This document shows, one piece after another, positions 32,507 to 41,364 of a stretch of DNA of 64,000 nt. Numbering within the stretch: position 1 is the stretch's first letter; every line of letters starts with the position of its first letter. The translations under genes were made by a program, and so were the position numbers. Origin of the DNA: Opitutaceae bacterium (lineage in GTDB: Bacteria > Verrucomicrobiota > Verrucomicrobiia > Opitutales > Opitutaceae); the NCBI GenBank assembly GCA_030648295.1, contig JAUSID010000177.1, positions 1-64,000 of the forward strand, in the 5' to 3' direction. A model generated the notes under the pieces. That model was not told where the DNA came from. It was given only the letters and a program-made list of their open reading frames with translations, and made no database searches.

Positions 32507-32798
32507 TCATGGGCGCTTGATGCTCATGCGATTCTCCACGGCCGCCACCCCGTTCACGGCGCGCGCGAGCCGGGTCACCAACTCCCGCTGGGCTTCGGTG
32601 TTAGCCGTCACGGACGTGGCCATTGAGCGTGGCGACGCCATCGCGAACCTTCAGGTCGATTTCGTTGCCCAGCACACGCCGGAACGTATAGGAGGTTTTC
32701 GCCGCCTCCTCGATGTGCCGATCCCTTTTTTCGTCGGCGAACAGCGTGAACGGGACGGCGGCGAGCAGTGCGAGGCGGAGAAACTTCGGAGTGCGCAT
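32507..32798 (-). pseudogene. BON-domain gene with a frameshift
   Basis: From ATG 32798 a signal peptide (FLRLALLAAVPFTLFA) and the first part of a BON domain (YTFRRVLGNEIDLKVRDGVA, TLNG) are read, then a stop at 32601. The second half (VTANTEAQRELVTRLARAVN, GVAAVENRMSIK) is in the next frame and ends at 32507. Removing one C of the GGCC at about 32618-32621 restores a continuous BON domain of about 96 residues. Either a real recent mutation or a sequencing error. Confidence 0.7.
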
Positions 32799-32993
32799 GA
32801 CGGGATAACCGGACCGACCGCCTAGAAGCGCTCGCGGTGCCATCTAATCCAATTTCTCGCAAGGCTCCCGTCGCCAGACGAATAATTTTTCCGGGCCCTC
32901 CCCTCGCACCCTCGAACTCCTCGCGCTCCTGCATTCTGCAAACCCGGGACTGGCGAAGCGCGCGAAATGCAACGCGGCGAACCCAATGTTTTT

Positions 32994-33020
32994 CTGGGAG
33001 CGCGGGCGTCTCGCCCGCAT
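32994..33020. repeat. GCGGGCG hairpin repeat, inverted copy
   Basis: CTGGGAGCGCGGGCGTCTCG followed by CCCGCA, between the BON gene and the oxidoreductase gene; it lies just behind the oxidoreductase stop. Confidence 0.75.
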
Positions 33021-33055
33021 TGGCCCCCACTCGGCGAAACGCCTCACGCGTTCCG

Positions 33056-35473
33056 CTACGGCGGAGTCGCTGAAGCCACCGCATTCGCCGGCGCAATCCG
33101 CACGAGGACAAACTTGCTCGTCGGCGTGTTGCTGCGGGCGGCCACGGTATCGACGGGCACGAGCACGTTTGCTTCGGGAAAATAGGTGGCCACACAGCCG
33201 CGCGGGATCCGGTAGGGCGCCACCATGAAACTGCGGGCGACGCGTTCCGCGCCGCCGTGGCGGTTGACGAGATCGACGAGCTGCCCGGGCTGGAGTCCCG
33301 CGGCCGCGATGTCCTCGTCATTCACGAACACCACGCGACGGCCGCCAAACACTCCGCGATAGCGATCATCCAACCCGTAAATCGTGGTGTTGAACTGGTC
33401 GTGCGTCCGAATGGTCATCATCACGAACTCGTCCGGCTCCGGCCCACCGCGGCGATCCCGCTCGAGCCAGAAAGTGGGAATCGGCGCGACGATGAACCGG
33501 GCACGACCGGTGACGGTGCGCCACTCGCGGCGATCGCGGGCGGGATTCGGCAGGTAGAAAGGCCCGGACTCGATTCGTCGCTCGTAGTCAGCGAATCCCA
33601 GCACGACGCGCGCGATTCGTTCGCGAATCAGCCGGTAGTCGGCGGCGAAATTCTCCCACGGGATTTCGCCCGCCACGCTCGCCCCGGGTTGGGTGCGACT
33701 ATTTTCTGCGGAATTTTTCGCCGGAGCCGCGCCGAATACCGCGCGCGCCAGCCCGCAGACAATCGCCACTTCACTCCGCAGCTGCGGCGATGCCGGCGGC
33801 AGCCGGCCGCGGGACGCGTTGATGATGCCCATCGAGTCCTCGGTGGTGACGAACTGTTCGCCGCCACCGCGCAGGTCGCGTTCGCTGCGGCCGAGGCATG
33901 GCAGCAGCAGCGCGGCACGTCCGGATACGAGATGCGAACGGTTGAGTTTGGTCGCGACGTGCGCGGTGAGCGTGCACTTTCGCAGCGCCGCCGCGGTGAA
34001 CTCCGTATCCGGCGTGGCCGACAGAAAATTTCCGCCCAGCGCCACAAACACCCGCACCCGCCCCTCGTGCATGGCGTGAATCGCTGCGACCGTATCCAGC
34101 CCGGCCGCACGCGGCACGGCGACGGCGAATTCCGCCTCGAGCCGCTCGAGCCACGCGGCCGGCATCCGCGGGCTGATGCCCATGGTGCGATCGCCCTGGA
34201 CGTTCGAGTGGCCGCGCACCGGGCAGGCGCCGGCGCCCGCCCGGCCGAGGTTGCCGCGCAGCAGCAGGAAGTTCGCGATCTGCTGGATGGTCGCGACCGA
34301 GTCCGGCTGCTGCGTCAGCCCCATGGCCCAGCAGCAGATGAGGGCGCGCGCTTGAATCGCGATGTCCGCGACGGCCCGGATTTTCTCCCGTGACACGCCG
34401 CTGCCGCTGACGATGTCGTCCCAGGGGGTCGCGCGCAAATCCGCCGCCAACGCGTCAAAACCATCCGTGTGTTCGCGAATAAACGCGTGATCGAGGACCG
34501 CGCCCGGCTGCCGCTCCTCGGCCTCGAGCATCTCCTTCATCAGCCCTTTCAACAACGCGAGATCGCCGGCGATCCGCGGCTGAAGCCACCGATCGGAAAG
34601 AGCGGTGCCTTCGCCCGCGAGCGTCTGGAGCACCTTCAGCGGATGGAGAAAATCCTGCGGGTTCTTGAACCGCTCGAGTCCCACTTCCGGCAGCGGATTG
34701 ATGGAAACGATTTTCGCTCCGCGTCGCTTCGCCGACTCGAGCGCCGTGAGCATCCGCGGGTGGTTGGTGCCGGGATTCTGGCCAATGACGAAAATCGCGT
34801 CGGCGAGTTCAAAGTCCTCCAGCTTCACCGTGCCTTTGCCCACGCCGATCGACTCCGCCAGCGCCACGCCGCTCGATTCGTGGCACAGGTTGGAACAGTC
34901 CGGCAGGTTGTTGGTGCCGAATGCGCGCGCGAACAACTGCCAGAGAAACGCGGCCTCGTTGCTCGTGCGCCCGGAGGTGTAGAACGCGGCGGCATCCGGC
35001 GAGGGCAGCGCGACAAGCTCGCGCGCGATCAGCGCAAAGGCGTCGTCCCACTCGACCGGCGCGTAGTGGGTCGCGTCCGGCCGCAGCACCATCGGCTCGG
35101 CCAGCCGGCCTTGGGCGTTCAGCCAGTGATCGGTCTGCGCCGCGAGTTCGGCCACGGAGTGCGCCGCAAAAAATTCCCGACCGGCGCGCCGCTTGGTCGC
35201 TTCGTCCGCGACTGCCTTGGCGCCGTTTTCGCAGAACTCGAAAACGTGACGATTCTCATCCGGGCTCGGCCACGCGCACGACTGGCAGTCAAATCCGTCC
35301 TGCTGGTTAACGCTGAGCAGCGCCCGCGTGCCGCGGACCAGGCCCATTTCACCGACAAGTTTCGCGGTGACACCGACCGCTGTCAGCCCGGCCGCGGTCG
35401 CACTCGGGGCCCCCAGCCGGGCCGGCGTTTGTTCAAGCGGAGACTGCGCCGCGGGGATGTGGGCATCGGCCAT
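33056..35473 (-). CDS. FdhF/YdeP-like molybdopterin oxidoreductase
   Basis: 805 residues. Start MADAHIP with CDCQSCAW-type N-terminus: DCQSCAWPSPDENRHVFEFC gives two or three of the cysteines found in YdeP proteins rather than the four of formate dehydrogenase. Molybdopterin-guanine-dinucleotide binding follows in FYTSGRTSNEAAFLWQL, SNLCHESSGVALAESIGVGK, NPGTNHPRMLTALESAKRRG and a C-terminal MTIRTHDQFNTTIYGLDDRY domain. Cytoplasmic, with uncertain substrate; YdeP members are linked to acid tolerance. No separate delta/accessory subunit genes are nearby. Neighbour genes are unrelated, so it may act alone. Confidence 0.88.
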   Translation of the reverse strand: MADAHIPAAQSPLEQTPARLGAPSATAAGLTAVGVTAKLVGEMGLVRGTRALLSVNQQDGFDCQSCAWPSPDENRHVFEFCENGAKAVADEATKRRAGREFFAAHSVAELAAQTDHWLNAQGRLAEPMVLRPDATHYAPVEWDDAFALIARELVALPSPDAAAFYTSGRTSNEAAFLWQLFARAFGTNNLPDCSNLCHESSGVALAESIGVGKGTVKLEDFELADAIFVIGQNPGTNHPRMLTALESAKRRGAKIVSINPLPEVGLERFKNPQDFLHPLKVLQTLAGEGTALSDRWLQPRIAGDLALLKGLMKEMLEAEERQPGAVLDHAFIREHTDGFDALAADLRATPWDDIVSGSGVSREKIRAVADIAIQARALICCWAMGLTQQPDSVATIQQIANFLLLRGNLGRAGAGACPVRGHSNVQGDRTMGISPRMPAAWLERLEAEFAVAVPRAAGLDTVAAIHAMHEGRVRVFVALGGNFLSATPDTEFTAAALRKCTLTAHVATKLNRSHLVSGRAALLLPCLGRSERDLRGGGEQFVTTEDSMGIINASRGRLPPASPQLRSEVAIVCGLARAVFGAAPAKNSAENSRTQPGASVAGEIPWENFAADYRLIRERIARVVLGFADYERRIESGPFYLPNPARDRREWRTVTGRARFIVAPIPTFWLERDRRGGPEPDEFVMMTIRTHDQFNTTIYGLDDRYRGVFGGRRVVFVNDEDIAAAGLQPGQLVDLVNRHGGAERVARSFMVAPYRIPRGCVATYFPEANVLVPVDTVAARSNTPTSKFVLVRIAPANAVASATPP

Positions 35474-35650
35474 GCGCCAAGCGTGGACAGGCGCACGCCC
35501 GGCGCAAGGCGGGCCGTGTCCGGTGCCTCCTCACGTGCCCGGTTGACAAAGGCAGGAGGACGGCGTGAACCGATCAGTTCATGGTTTCCCGGTTACTTCG
35601 GAGGCAGATTTTACTTTTCGGGTTCACCGCCACACGTTCACGGCACCCAC

Positions 35651-35929
35651 ATGTTCGCGAACCTCGTCCAACTTGTCAGCGGCCGGCCGGCGTCGCCGGA
35701 AGTGGCGCGTTATGCATTCATCGAGGACGTGCGCGTCGAGCGGCGCGAGCCCCGCAGCCTGAAGGTGGAGCGGCTCATTCTCATCTGCTGGATCCTCATC
35801 GCCGTGAAACACATCGTGGTGATCTGGGCGTGCCATCACTACCCCGTTCCCTTTCACCAGCTCTGGATCAACTTCCCCACCTGGCTGCTCGCGACGCTCG
35901 CCACCGCGATCTACTACGGGCGGACGTGA
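35651..35929 (+). CDS. Small two-span membrane protein
   Basis: 92 residues from ATG 35651. A soluble N-terminal third (residues 1-38) with charge RVERREPRSLKVERL, then two hydrophobic spans (about 41-58, 76-90) around HHYPVPFHQLWINF. No family recognised. Close to the start of the oxidoreductase gene on the other strand. Confidence 0.6.
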   Translation: MFANLVQLVSGRPASPEVARYAFIEDVRVERREPRSLKVERLILICWILIAVKHIVVIWACHHYPVPFHQLWINFPTWLLATLATAIYYGRT

Positions 35930-36011
35930 GATGAGGAGTGCGGCTCCCGCAAACACGTCAGCCTCCGCGTTTTCAGTTTTGCGCTGCGGCGGAATCTGAT
36001 TTGTTGCCGGT

Positions 36012-36470
36012 ATGTCCATTGTCTCCGGTCTCCGCAGCCCCTACGTCAAAACCGGCCGGATCGTGTACTTCGCACGCATGCTCGACAAAATCCGGCTGCA
36101 ACACGCCGGCCGGCTGCCGGCCGCGGAATACGCGGCGAATCTGGGGCAGGGTTTCGACGCGCGGTGCTGCTCGCTCCTCCGGGTTGGCTACGACGATTTG
36201 AAGACGCGAACCCTCGCGGGCGATTTGTCCGACGCGCAACTGCTCGCCTGGGCCGAGGAGCGGGGCGGCCGGCGGACCGACGAGGAATGCGAAGTATGGA
36301 ACGGATTCATGATGAAACGCGGCTGGCGCGACGCCGCGGCCGATGTGCTCGCGCGCCGAATCCGGGAGAGCGCGCTCGAGGACAAGTCGATCTTCACGAT
36401 GTTCGATTACATCGACTTCGACGAGGGCCGCGACCCGGTGAGCGCCCGCGCATGGGAAATCCGCGACTGA
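36012..36470 (+). CDS. DUF5069 domain-containing protein
   Basis: 152 residues. DUF5069 is a family of planctomycete/verrucomicrobial proteins; here GLRSPYVKTGRIVYFARMLD and GRLPAAEYAANLGQGFDARC are the typical opening, ending with TMFDYIDFDEGRDP. Function unknown, presumably cytoplasmic. Four bases separate it from the gluconokinase start, so the two are probably co-transcribed. Confidence 0.88.
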   Translation: MSIVSGLRSPYVKTGRIVYFARMLDKIRLQHAGRLPAAEYAANLGQGFDARCCSLLRVGYDDLKTRTLAGDLSDAQLLAWAEERGGRRTDEECEVWNGFMMKRGWRDAAADVLARRIRESALEDKSIFTMFDYIDFDEGRDPVSARAWEIRD

Positions 36471-36473
36471 GCC

Positions 36474-37034
36474 GTGTGTCCTGGGAATTCCAATACGTCC
36501 GGCCGGCGCCCGCCCTGCGTCCTCGTCCTGATGGGCGTGGCGGGGTCGGGCAAGACCACGGTGGGCCAGGAACTCGCGGCCAGCCTGGGATGGAGCTTTC
36601 GTGATGCGGACGATTTTCATCCGCCGGAAAACGTGGCGAAAATGAGCGCGGGCATTCCATTGAACGATCGCGACCGCGCGCCCTGGCTCGCGGCCATCCG
36701 TTCCCACATCGAGGCGCTGCTGAACCGCGGCGAAAGCGGGATCGTCACGTGCTCGGCCCTGAAGGAGCGCTACCGCGACGTGCTCACCCGTGGCCTGTCC
36801 CAGGTGAAATTGGTACACCTGGCGGGGGACTTCGACCTTGTCCTCGGCCGGATGAATGCCCGGCAGGACCACTTCATGAAACCCGAGATGCTGCGCTCGC
36901 AATTCGAGGCGCTCGAAAAACCAGCCGGAGCGCTCACCGTCGACATCGCGCGGCCGCCCGCGGCCATCGCCGGTGAAATTCGCGCGAAACTGGGCCTCGA
37001 TCCGGCTGGTTCTCGCGTGCGTTCCACCTCCTGA
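36474..37034 (+). CDS. gntK: Gluconokinase
   Basis: 186 residues from GTG 36474. P-loop LVLMGVAGSGKTTVGQELA at about 16-34, the FRDADDFHPPENVAKMSAGI gluconate-binding motif at about 43-62, LNDRDRAPWLAAI, and the lid FDLVLGRMNARQDHFMKPEM. Phosphorylates D-gluconate to 6-phosphogluconate in the cytoplasm. GntK normally has about 170 residues. The GntP permease at 6 kb could feed it, but is far away. It sits directly after DUF5069 and 18 nt before the acylase. Confidence 0.92.
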   Translation: MCPGNSNTSGRRPPCVLVLMGVAGSGKTTVGQELAASLGWSFRDADDFHPPENVAKMSAGIPLNDRDRAPWLAAIRSHIEALLNRGESGIVTCSALKERYRDVLTRGLSQVKLVHLAGDFDLVLGRMNARQDHFMKPEMLRSQFEALEKPAGALTVDIARPPAAIAGEIRAKLGLDPAGSRVRSTS

Positions 37035-37052
37035 CACTCTGCCACCCAGCCA

Positions 37053-39644
37053 ATGAAACCTGAAGCGGCCAAACGGCTCCGTCTGCTCGCGAGTGCGCTC
37101 AGCGTGCTCGTGGTGATCGCGCTCCTGATGGTCGGATGGTTTTACTGGCGCATGCGGGCGAGCCTGCCGCAGCTGGACGGCGAGTCGCGCCTGGCCGGAC
37201 TCGACGCGACGGTAACGATCGAACGCGATGCACTCGGCGTCCCCACGATTCGCGGGCAAAATCGCCGGGAGGTGGCGCGGGGGCTCGGCTGGCTGCATGC
37301 GCAGGATCGCTATTTCCAGATGGATCTCCTTCGCCGCAGCGCCGCGGGCGAGCTGGCGGAGCTGTTCGGCAAGCGCGTGCTGCCACGCGATCGCGCCACC
37401 CGCATGCATGGGTTTCGCAAGCTGGCCGAACAAGTCGTGGCGCAATTGCCCGCGACCGACCGCGCGATCCTCGAAGCGTACGCGGCGGGCGTGAACGCGG
37501 GGCTCGCGGCGTCGCCGTCACGGCCTTTTGAATACCTGCTGCTGAGCGTCAAGCCGGAGCCGTGGCGGCCGGAAGACACGTTTCTCGTCACGTTCGCGAT
37601 GACGCTCGATCTCCAGGACGAGACCGGCCGCTATGAACGCACCCTGATGACGCTGCGGGATCACTACGGCATGGAGAGCGTCGCGTTTTTCAACCCGCTG
37701 ACCTCGCCGGCGGATGCCGCCCTCGACGGCACGACGGCGCCACTGCCGGCGGTTCCAAGCGCGAAGGTGGTGGACCTGCGCGGCCGGAAACTCGCTGCGC
37801 GCGACGTTGACCGGCTGGTCGGGCCGGCCCCGCACGAGGTTTCGCGGCTCGCCCCCGGGGGATCTTCCGATCGCCGCTGGTCATGGTCGGGCGGCGCAGC
37901 AAAATCCGAGCACGACCGCATCGACAACTTTCCCTTTCCGGCTCGCGCCGCCGAGGCCGTGCTGGGATCGAACGCCTTCGCCCTCGCCGGCAATCGCACA
38001 GCGAGCGGGGTCGCGCTGCTCGCGAACGACATGCACCTCGATCACGGCGTGCCGAACGTCTGGTACCGCGCCTCCTTCGAATATCCCGCGCCCGACGCCG
38101 CGGCCGGAGCCGCACCGCGCAAGGTCACCGGCGCCACGCTTCCGGGCACGCCGCTGGTGGTCGCGGGCAGCAACGGTCGGATCGCATGGGGATTCACCAA
38201 TGCCTGCGCCGACGTCGGTGACGTCGTAGTGGTGGAAACACTACCGGGAATCTCGACCTGGTACACGGCGCCAGGTCACCCCGAGGGACTGAAACTGGTC
38301 AACCGCAAGGAGAAGATTCGCGTCAAGGGCGGCGCTGACGTCGACGTCGACTATACCTGGACGATCTGGGGGCCGATTGTCGGCCAGAACGATCGCGGGC
38401 TGCCGCTCGCCCTGCGCTGGACGGCGCACGATCCCGCCGCGACGAATCTGCGGCTGCGCGAGCTGGAGGATGCCAACGATGTCAGCGAGGCGGTAAAGGT
38501 CGCGCATGTCGCCGGAATGCCGGTGCAGAACTTCAACGTCGCGGACAGCGCGGGCGACATTGCCTGGACGATTGCGGGACGTTTGCCGCAGCGAGTCGGC
38601 TACGACGGCCGGCTGCCGGTGAGCTGGGCGTTCGGCGACCGGAAGTGGGAGGGATTTCTTCCGCCCGAGCGCGTGCCGGTGGTCACCACCAAACCGCCCG
38701 CGGGACCCGCCGGCGGCGAGGGTCCGGCATCGGCCAACGAGATTCGGGCCGGCAGCGGCGCCATCTGGTCGGCCAACCAGCGCCATGTGGGCGGTGATTC
38801 GCTCAAGCTGATCGGTGATGGCGATTACTCGCGGCCGTATCGCGCGGCGCAGATTCGCGACGACCTCGCGGCATTGCAGCAGGCGAGCCCGCGCGATCTG
38901 CTCGGCGTACAGCTCGATGACCGCGCGCTTTTTCTGGCGCCGTGGCACAAGCTGCTCATGGACACGCTCACGCCGGTCGCGACGAATCAAAATCGCGCCC
39001 GGACGACGCTGCGATCGTTTGCGGAAAAATGGGAGGGCCGCGCCAGCGTCGACGCGGTCAGCTACCGGCTCGTGCGCGAATTCCGAAGCACGCTCTACGC
39101 GCGGGTCTTTGGCGCGATTTTCGCACCGTGCATCGAAAGCAACCCGAACTTCCAGTGGGCCGACCTCTACCTCGAACCAGCGATATGGGCGCTGGTGCGC
39201 GAACGGCCGGCACATTTGTTGAACCCCGAATTCAGCAGCTGGGATGCGGTGCTGCTCGCCGCCGTCGATGACCTGATCACGCAGCTGGACAAACAGGGCG
39301 TGAAGCTGCCGCAGGCGAACTGGGGCTGGCGCAACACTGCCCGGATCCGCCATCCATTTGGCAATCTCATCCCGGAGTGGGCGTCGTACTGGCTCAACAT
39401 GCCGGCGGATCCGCTGCCCGGGGATACGGACATGCCACGGGTGCAGGGTCCGACCCACGGCGCGAGCGAGCGGTTGATTGTTTCGCCGGGCCGCGAGCAC
39501 GAGGGAATTTTCCACATGCCTTGCGGCCAGAGTGCGCACCCACTGTCGCCGTACTATCGCGCCGGCCACTCCGCGTGGGTTCGCGGCGAGCCTTCGCCAT
39601 TTCTTCCGGGACCCATGCAGCATACGTTGCGCCTCGTGCCGTAG
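37053..39644 (+). CDS. Penicillin acylase family protein
   Basis: 863 residues. One N-terminal membrane span (about 12-32) instead of a cleavable signal, then the alpha chain region (IRGQNRREVARGLGWLHAQD, RRSAAGELAELFG). The self-cleavage site is AVLGSNAFALAGNRTASG near residue 306; Ser in GSNAF becomes the N-terminal nucleophile of the beta chain. Further family residues: ANDMHLDHGVPNVWYRASFE and RIAWGFTNACADVGDVVVVE. Periplasmic amidase that removes acyl groups from N-acyl compounds, e.g. acyl-homoserine lactones or beta-lactams; specificity cannot be predicted. Intact. Confidence 0.9.
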   Translation: MKPEAAKRLRLLASALSVLVVIALLMVGWFYWRMRASLPQLDGESRLAGLDATVTIERDALGVPTIRGQNRREVARGLGWLHAQDRYFQMDLLRRSAAGELAELFGKRVLPRDRATRMHGFRKLAEQVVAQLPATDRAILEAYAAGVNAGLAASPSRPFEYLLLSVKPEPWRPEDTFLVTFAMTLDLQDETGRYERTLMTLRDHYGMESVAFFNPLTSPADAALDGTTAPLPAVPSAKVVDLRGRKLAARDVDRLVGPAPHEVSRLAPGGSSDRRWSWSGGAAKSEHDRIDNFPFPARAAEAVLGSNAFALAGNRTASGVALLANDMHLDHGVPNVWYRASFEYPAPDAAAGAAPRKVTGATLPGTPLVVAGSNGRIAWGFTNACADVGDVVVVETLPGISTWYTAPGHPEGLKLVNRKEKIRVKGGADVDVDYTWTIWGPIVGQNDRGLPLALRWTAHDPAATNLRLRELEDANDVSEAVKVAHVAGMPVQNFNVADSAGDIAWTIAGRLPQRVGYDGRLPVSWAFGDRKWEGFLPPERVPVVTTKPPAGPAGGEGPASANEIRAGSGAIWSANQRHVGGDSLKLIGDGDYSRPYRAAQIRDDLAALQQASPRDLLGVQLDDRALFLAPWHKLLMDTLTPVATNQNRARTTLRSFAEKWEGRASVDAVSYRLVREFRSTLYARVFGAIFAPCIESNPNFQWADLYLEPAIWALVRERPAHLLNPEFSSWDAVLLAAVDDLITQLDKQGVKLPQANWGWRNTARIRHPFGNLIPEWASYWLNMPADPLPGDTDMPRVQGPTHGASERLIVSPGREHEGIFHMPCGQSAHPLSPYYRAGHSAWVRGEPSPFLPGPMQHTLRLVP

Positions 39645-39685
39645 GCGCGCGGACACGCGGCGCGCAGCGCGCAGACGCGCGCGGT

Positions 39686-39879
39686 TCCGAGTCTTGAGTT
39701 CTGAGTTCTGAGTTCTGAGTTCTGGGTTCTGGGTTCTGGGTTTCGAGTTTCGGGTTTCGCGTTTCGTTTGGGAATGCGAGTTTCGAGTTGGAGTCAGCCC
39801 AGTCCGGGTATCATCTCTTGAAACTGCCGTCTGCGCTGGGAACTCAGAACTCAGAACCCAAAACTCAAAACCCGAAACG
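39686..39879. repeat. Heptad GAGTTCT repeats forming a hairpin
   Basis: GAGTTCT/GGGTTCT/GGGTTTC units run from about 39691 to 39790, and complementary AACTCAGAACTCAGAACCCA and similar units lie at 39840-39879. Together they can form a long stem-loop directly before upp. A similar block structure (tandem repeats then their complement) occurs at 27746-27924. Confidence 0.8.
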
Positions 39880-39907
39880 GCGGCCGCCGGCCGCCGGCCG
39901 CGCCGCC

Positions 39908-40528
39908 ATGCCCCTTCACGTCCTGGAACATCCGCTCGCCGCGCACATCATCACGCACCTGCGTGACAAGACCACGAAGCCGGCGACGTTCCGCACCCTC
40001 GCTTACCAGATCAGCCTGCTGCTCGCGATCGAGGCGACGGCGGAGATTGAAACCGAGCCGAAGGACATCGACACGCCGCTCGAGCGCGTCAGCGGACGAA
40101 TCCTCGCGCATGAGTCCCTCGTCGTCGTGCCCATCCTTCGCGCCGGGCTCGGCATGGTGCAGCCGTTCACCGACCTGTTTCCCGACGTGAGTGTCGGCTA
40201 TGTCGGGCTCGAACGGGATCACGAGACGGCGCGACCGCGAAGCTATTACTGCAAGCTGCCGCCGCTCGCCGGCCGGCACGTGGTTGTCGTCGACCCGATG
40301 CTCGCGACAGGGGGATCCGCCGTGGCTGCTCTCACCGTGGTGAAACAGGCGGGGGCCGTGGACCCCGTGCTCGTGTCAATTGTCAGCGCCCCCGAGGGCG
40401 TGGCCGAGGTCGAGAAGCACCACCCCGGAACCGTCATTCATACCGCCGCCCTCGATCGGGAGCTGAACGCGCGGAAATACATTCTGCCCGGCCTCGGGGA
40501 TTTCGGGGATAGACTTTACGGGACTTGA
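39908..40528 (+). CDS. upp: Uracil phosphoribosyltransferase
   Basis: 206 residues from ATG 39908; an in-frame extension into the heptad repeats is rejected. HVLEHPLAAHIITHLRDKTT is the usual start; PILRAGLGMVQPFTDL, the PRPP loop VVVVDPMLATGGSAVAAL (PMLATGGS) and the uracil-binding GLGDFGDRLYGT end are all intact. Converts uracil and PRPP to UMP in pyrimidine salvage. Length normal (208 in E. coli). Single gene behind the repeat hairpin. Confidence 0.95.
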   Translation: MPLHVLEHPLAAHIITHLRDKTTKPATFRTLAYQISLLLAIEATAEIETEPKDIDTPLERVSGRILAHESLVVVPILRAGLGMVQPFTDLFPDVSVGYVGLERDHETARPRSYYCKLPPLAGRHVVVVDPMLATGGSAVAALTVVKQAGAVDPVLVSIVSAPEGVAEVEKHHPGTVIHTAALDRELNARKYILPGLGDFGDRLYGT

Positions 40529-40604
40529 CGCCTTTGCCATGGCTTGGCGCAGCTGCTGAAACAGTCACAGTGAATCCGGCCGCGTCCGCCACGCCGGCCA
40601 GCGA

Positions 40605-41339
40605 ATGACCTCCCCAACGCCTGCCCTGCCCGCTTTTGCGCGGACGACGATGCGCGCGGTAACCGACGCGGCCGGTTATGATCACCTGATTTCGCTGCCG
40701 CCTGCCGCCGCCACGCAGGCGGAGACCACCTGGCCGGTCATGATGTTTTTGCATGGCGCCGGCGAACGGGGCCACGACGTGTGGGCGGTGGCCAGACAGG
40801 GCGTGCCGCGGTTGCTCGCGTTCGCGGACGATCTCACCGCGGCGGAGCGCCGTGTCGCCGAACGCGTGCGCGACACGTGCGTCATGATCGCGCCGCAATG
40901 CCCGCAATACGAAGTTTGGAATGAACACCGTCTGCTGGAACTCCTCGATTCGGTGTTGGCGAGTCATCGCGTCGATCCGCGGCGGGTGTATCTGACCGGT
41001 CTGAGCATGGGCGGCTTTGGCACCTGGACACTCGGCCTCCGCCACCCCCACCGGTTTGCGGCGCTGCTGCCGATTTGTGGCGGCGGCCGGATCGCCGACG
41101 TGCTGCTCGCGTCCGATCGCCATGGCGACGCGCTACGCCGCCTCGGCATCTGGGCCTTCCACGGTGCCAACGACCGGGTCGTGCCGGTGGAGGAATCGGA
41201 CCGCATGGTCCGCGCGCTCGAAGCCGCGCACGTGCGCGACGTAAAGCTGACGGTGTATCCGGAAGCCGAGCACGACGTGTGGACTCCCACCTATGCGAAC
41301 GCCGCAGTCTACGACTGGCTGTTCGGCCACCAGCGCTAG
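40605..41339 (+). CDS. Alpha/beta hydrolase (phospholipase/carboxylesterase type)
   Basis: 244 residues. Oxyanion motif MMFLHGAGERGHD, nucleophile RVYLTGLSMGGFGTWTLGLR at about 130, acid in AFHGANDRVVP and His in EAEHDVWTP. No signal peptide, so cytoplasmic unless the start is elsewhere. Related to the PHB depolymerase/prolyl oligopeptidase-like esterases common in polysaccharide clusters. Converges on the GntR regulator, so it may belong to the region-4 cluster. Confidence 0.82.
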   Translation: MTSPTPALPAFARTTMRAVTDAAGYDHLISLPPAAATQAETTWPVMMFLHGAGERGHDVWAVARQGVPRLLAFADDLTAAERRVAERVRDTCVMIAPQCPQYEVWNEHRLLELLDSVLASHRVDPRRVYLTGLSMGGFGTWTLGLRHPHRFAALLPICGGGRIADVLLASDRHGDALRRLGIWAFHGANDRVVPVEESDRMVRALEAAHVRDVKLTVYPEAEHDVWTPTYANAAVYDWLFGHQR

Positions 41340-41364
41340 GCTGCCCGGATTTTTCAGCCGCGGC

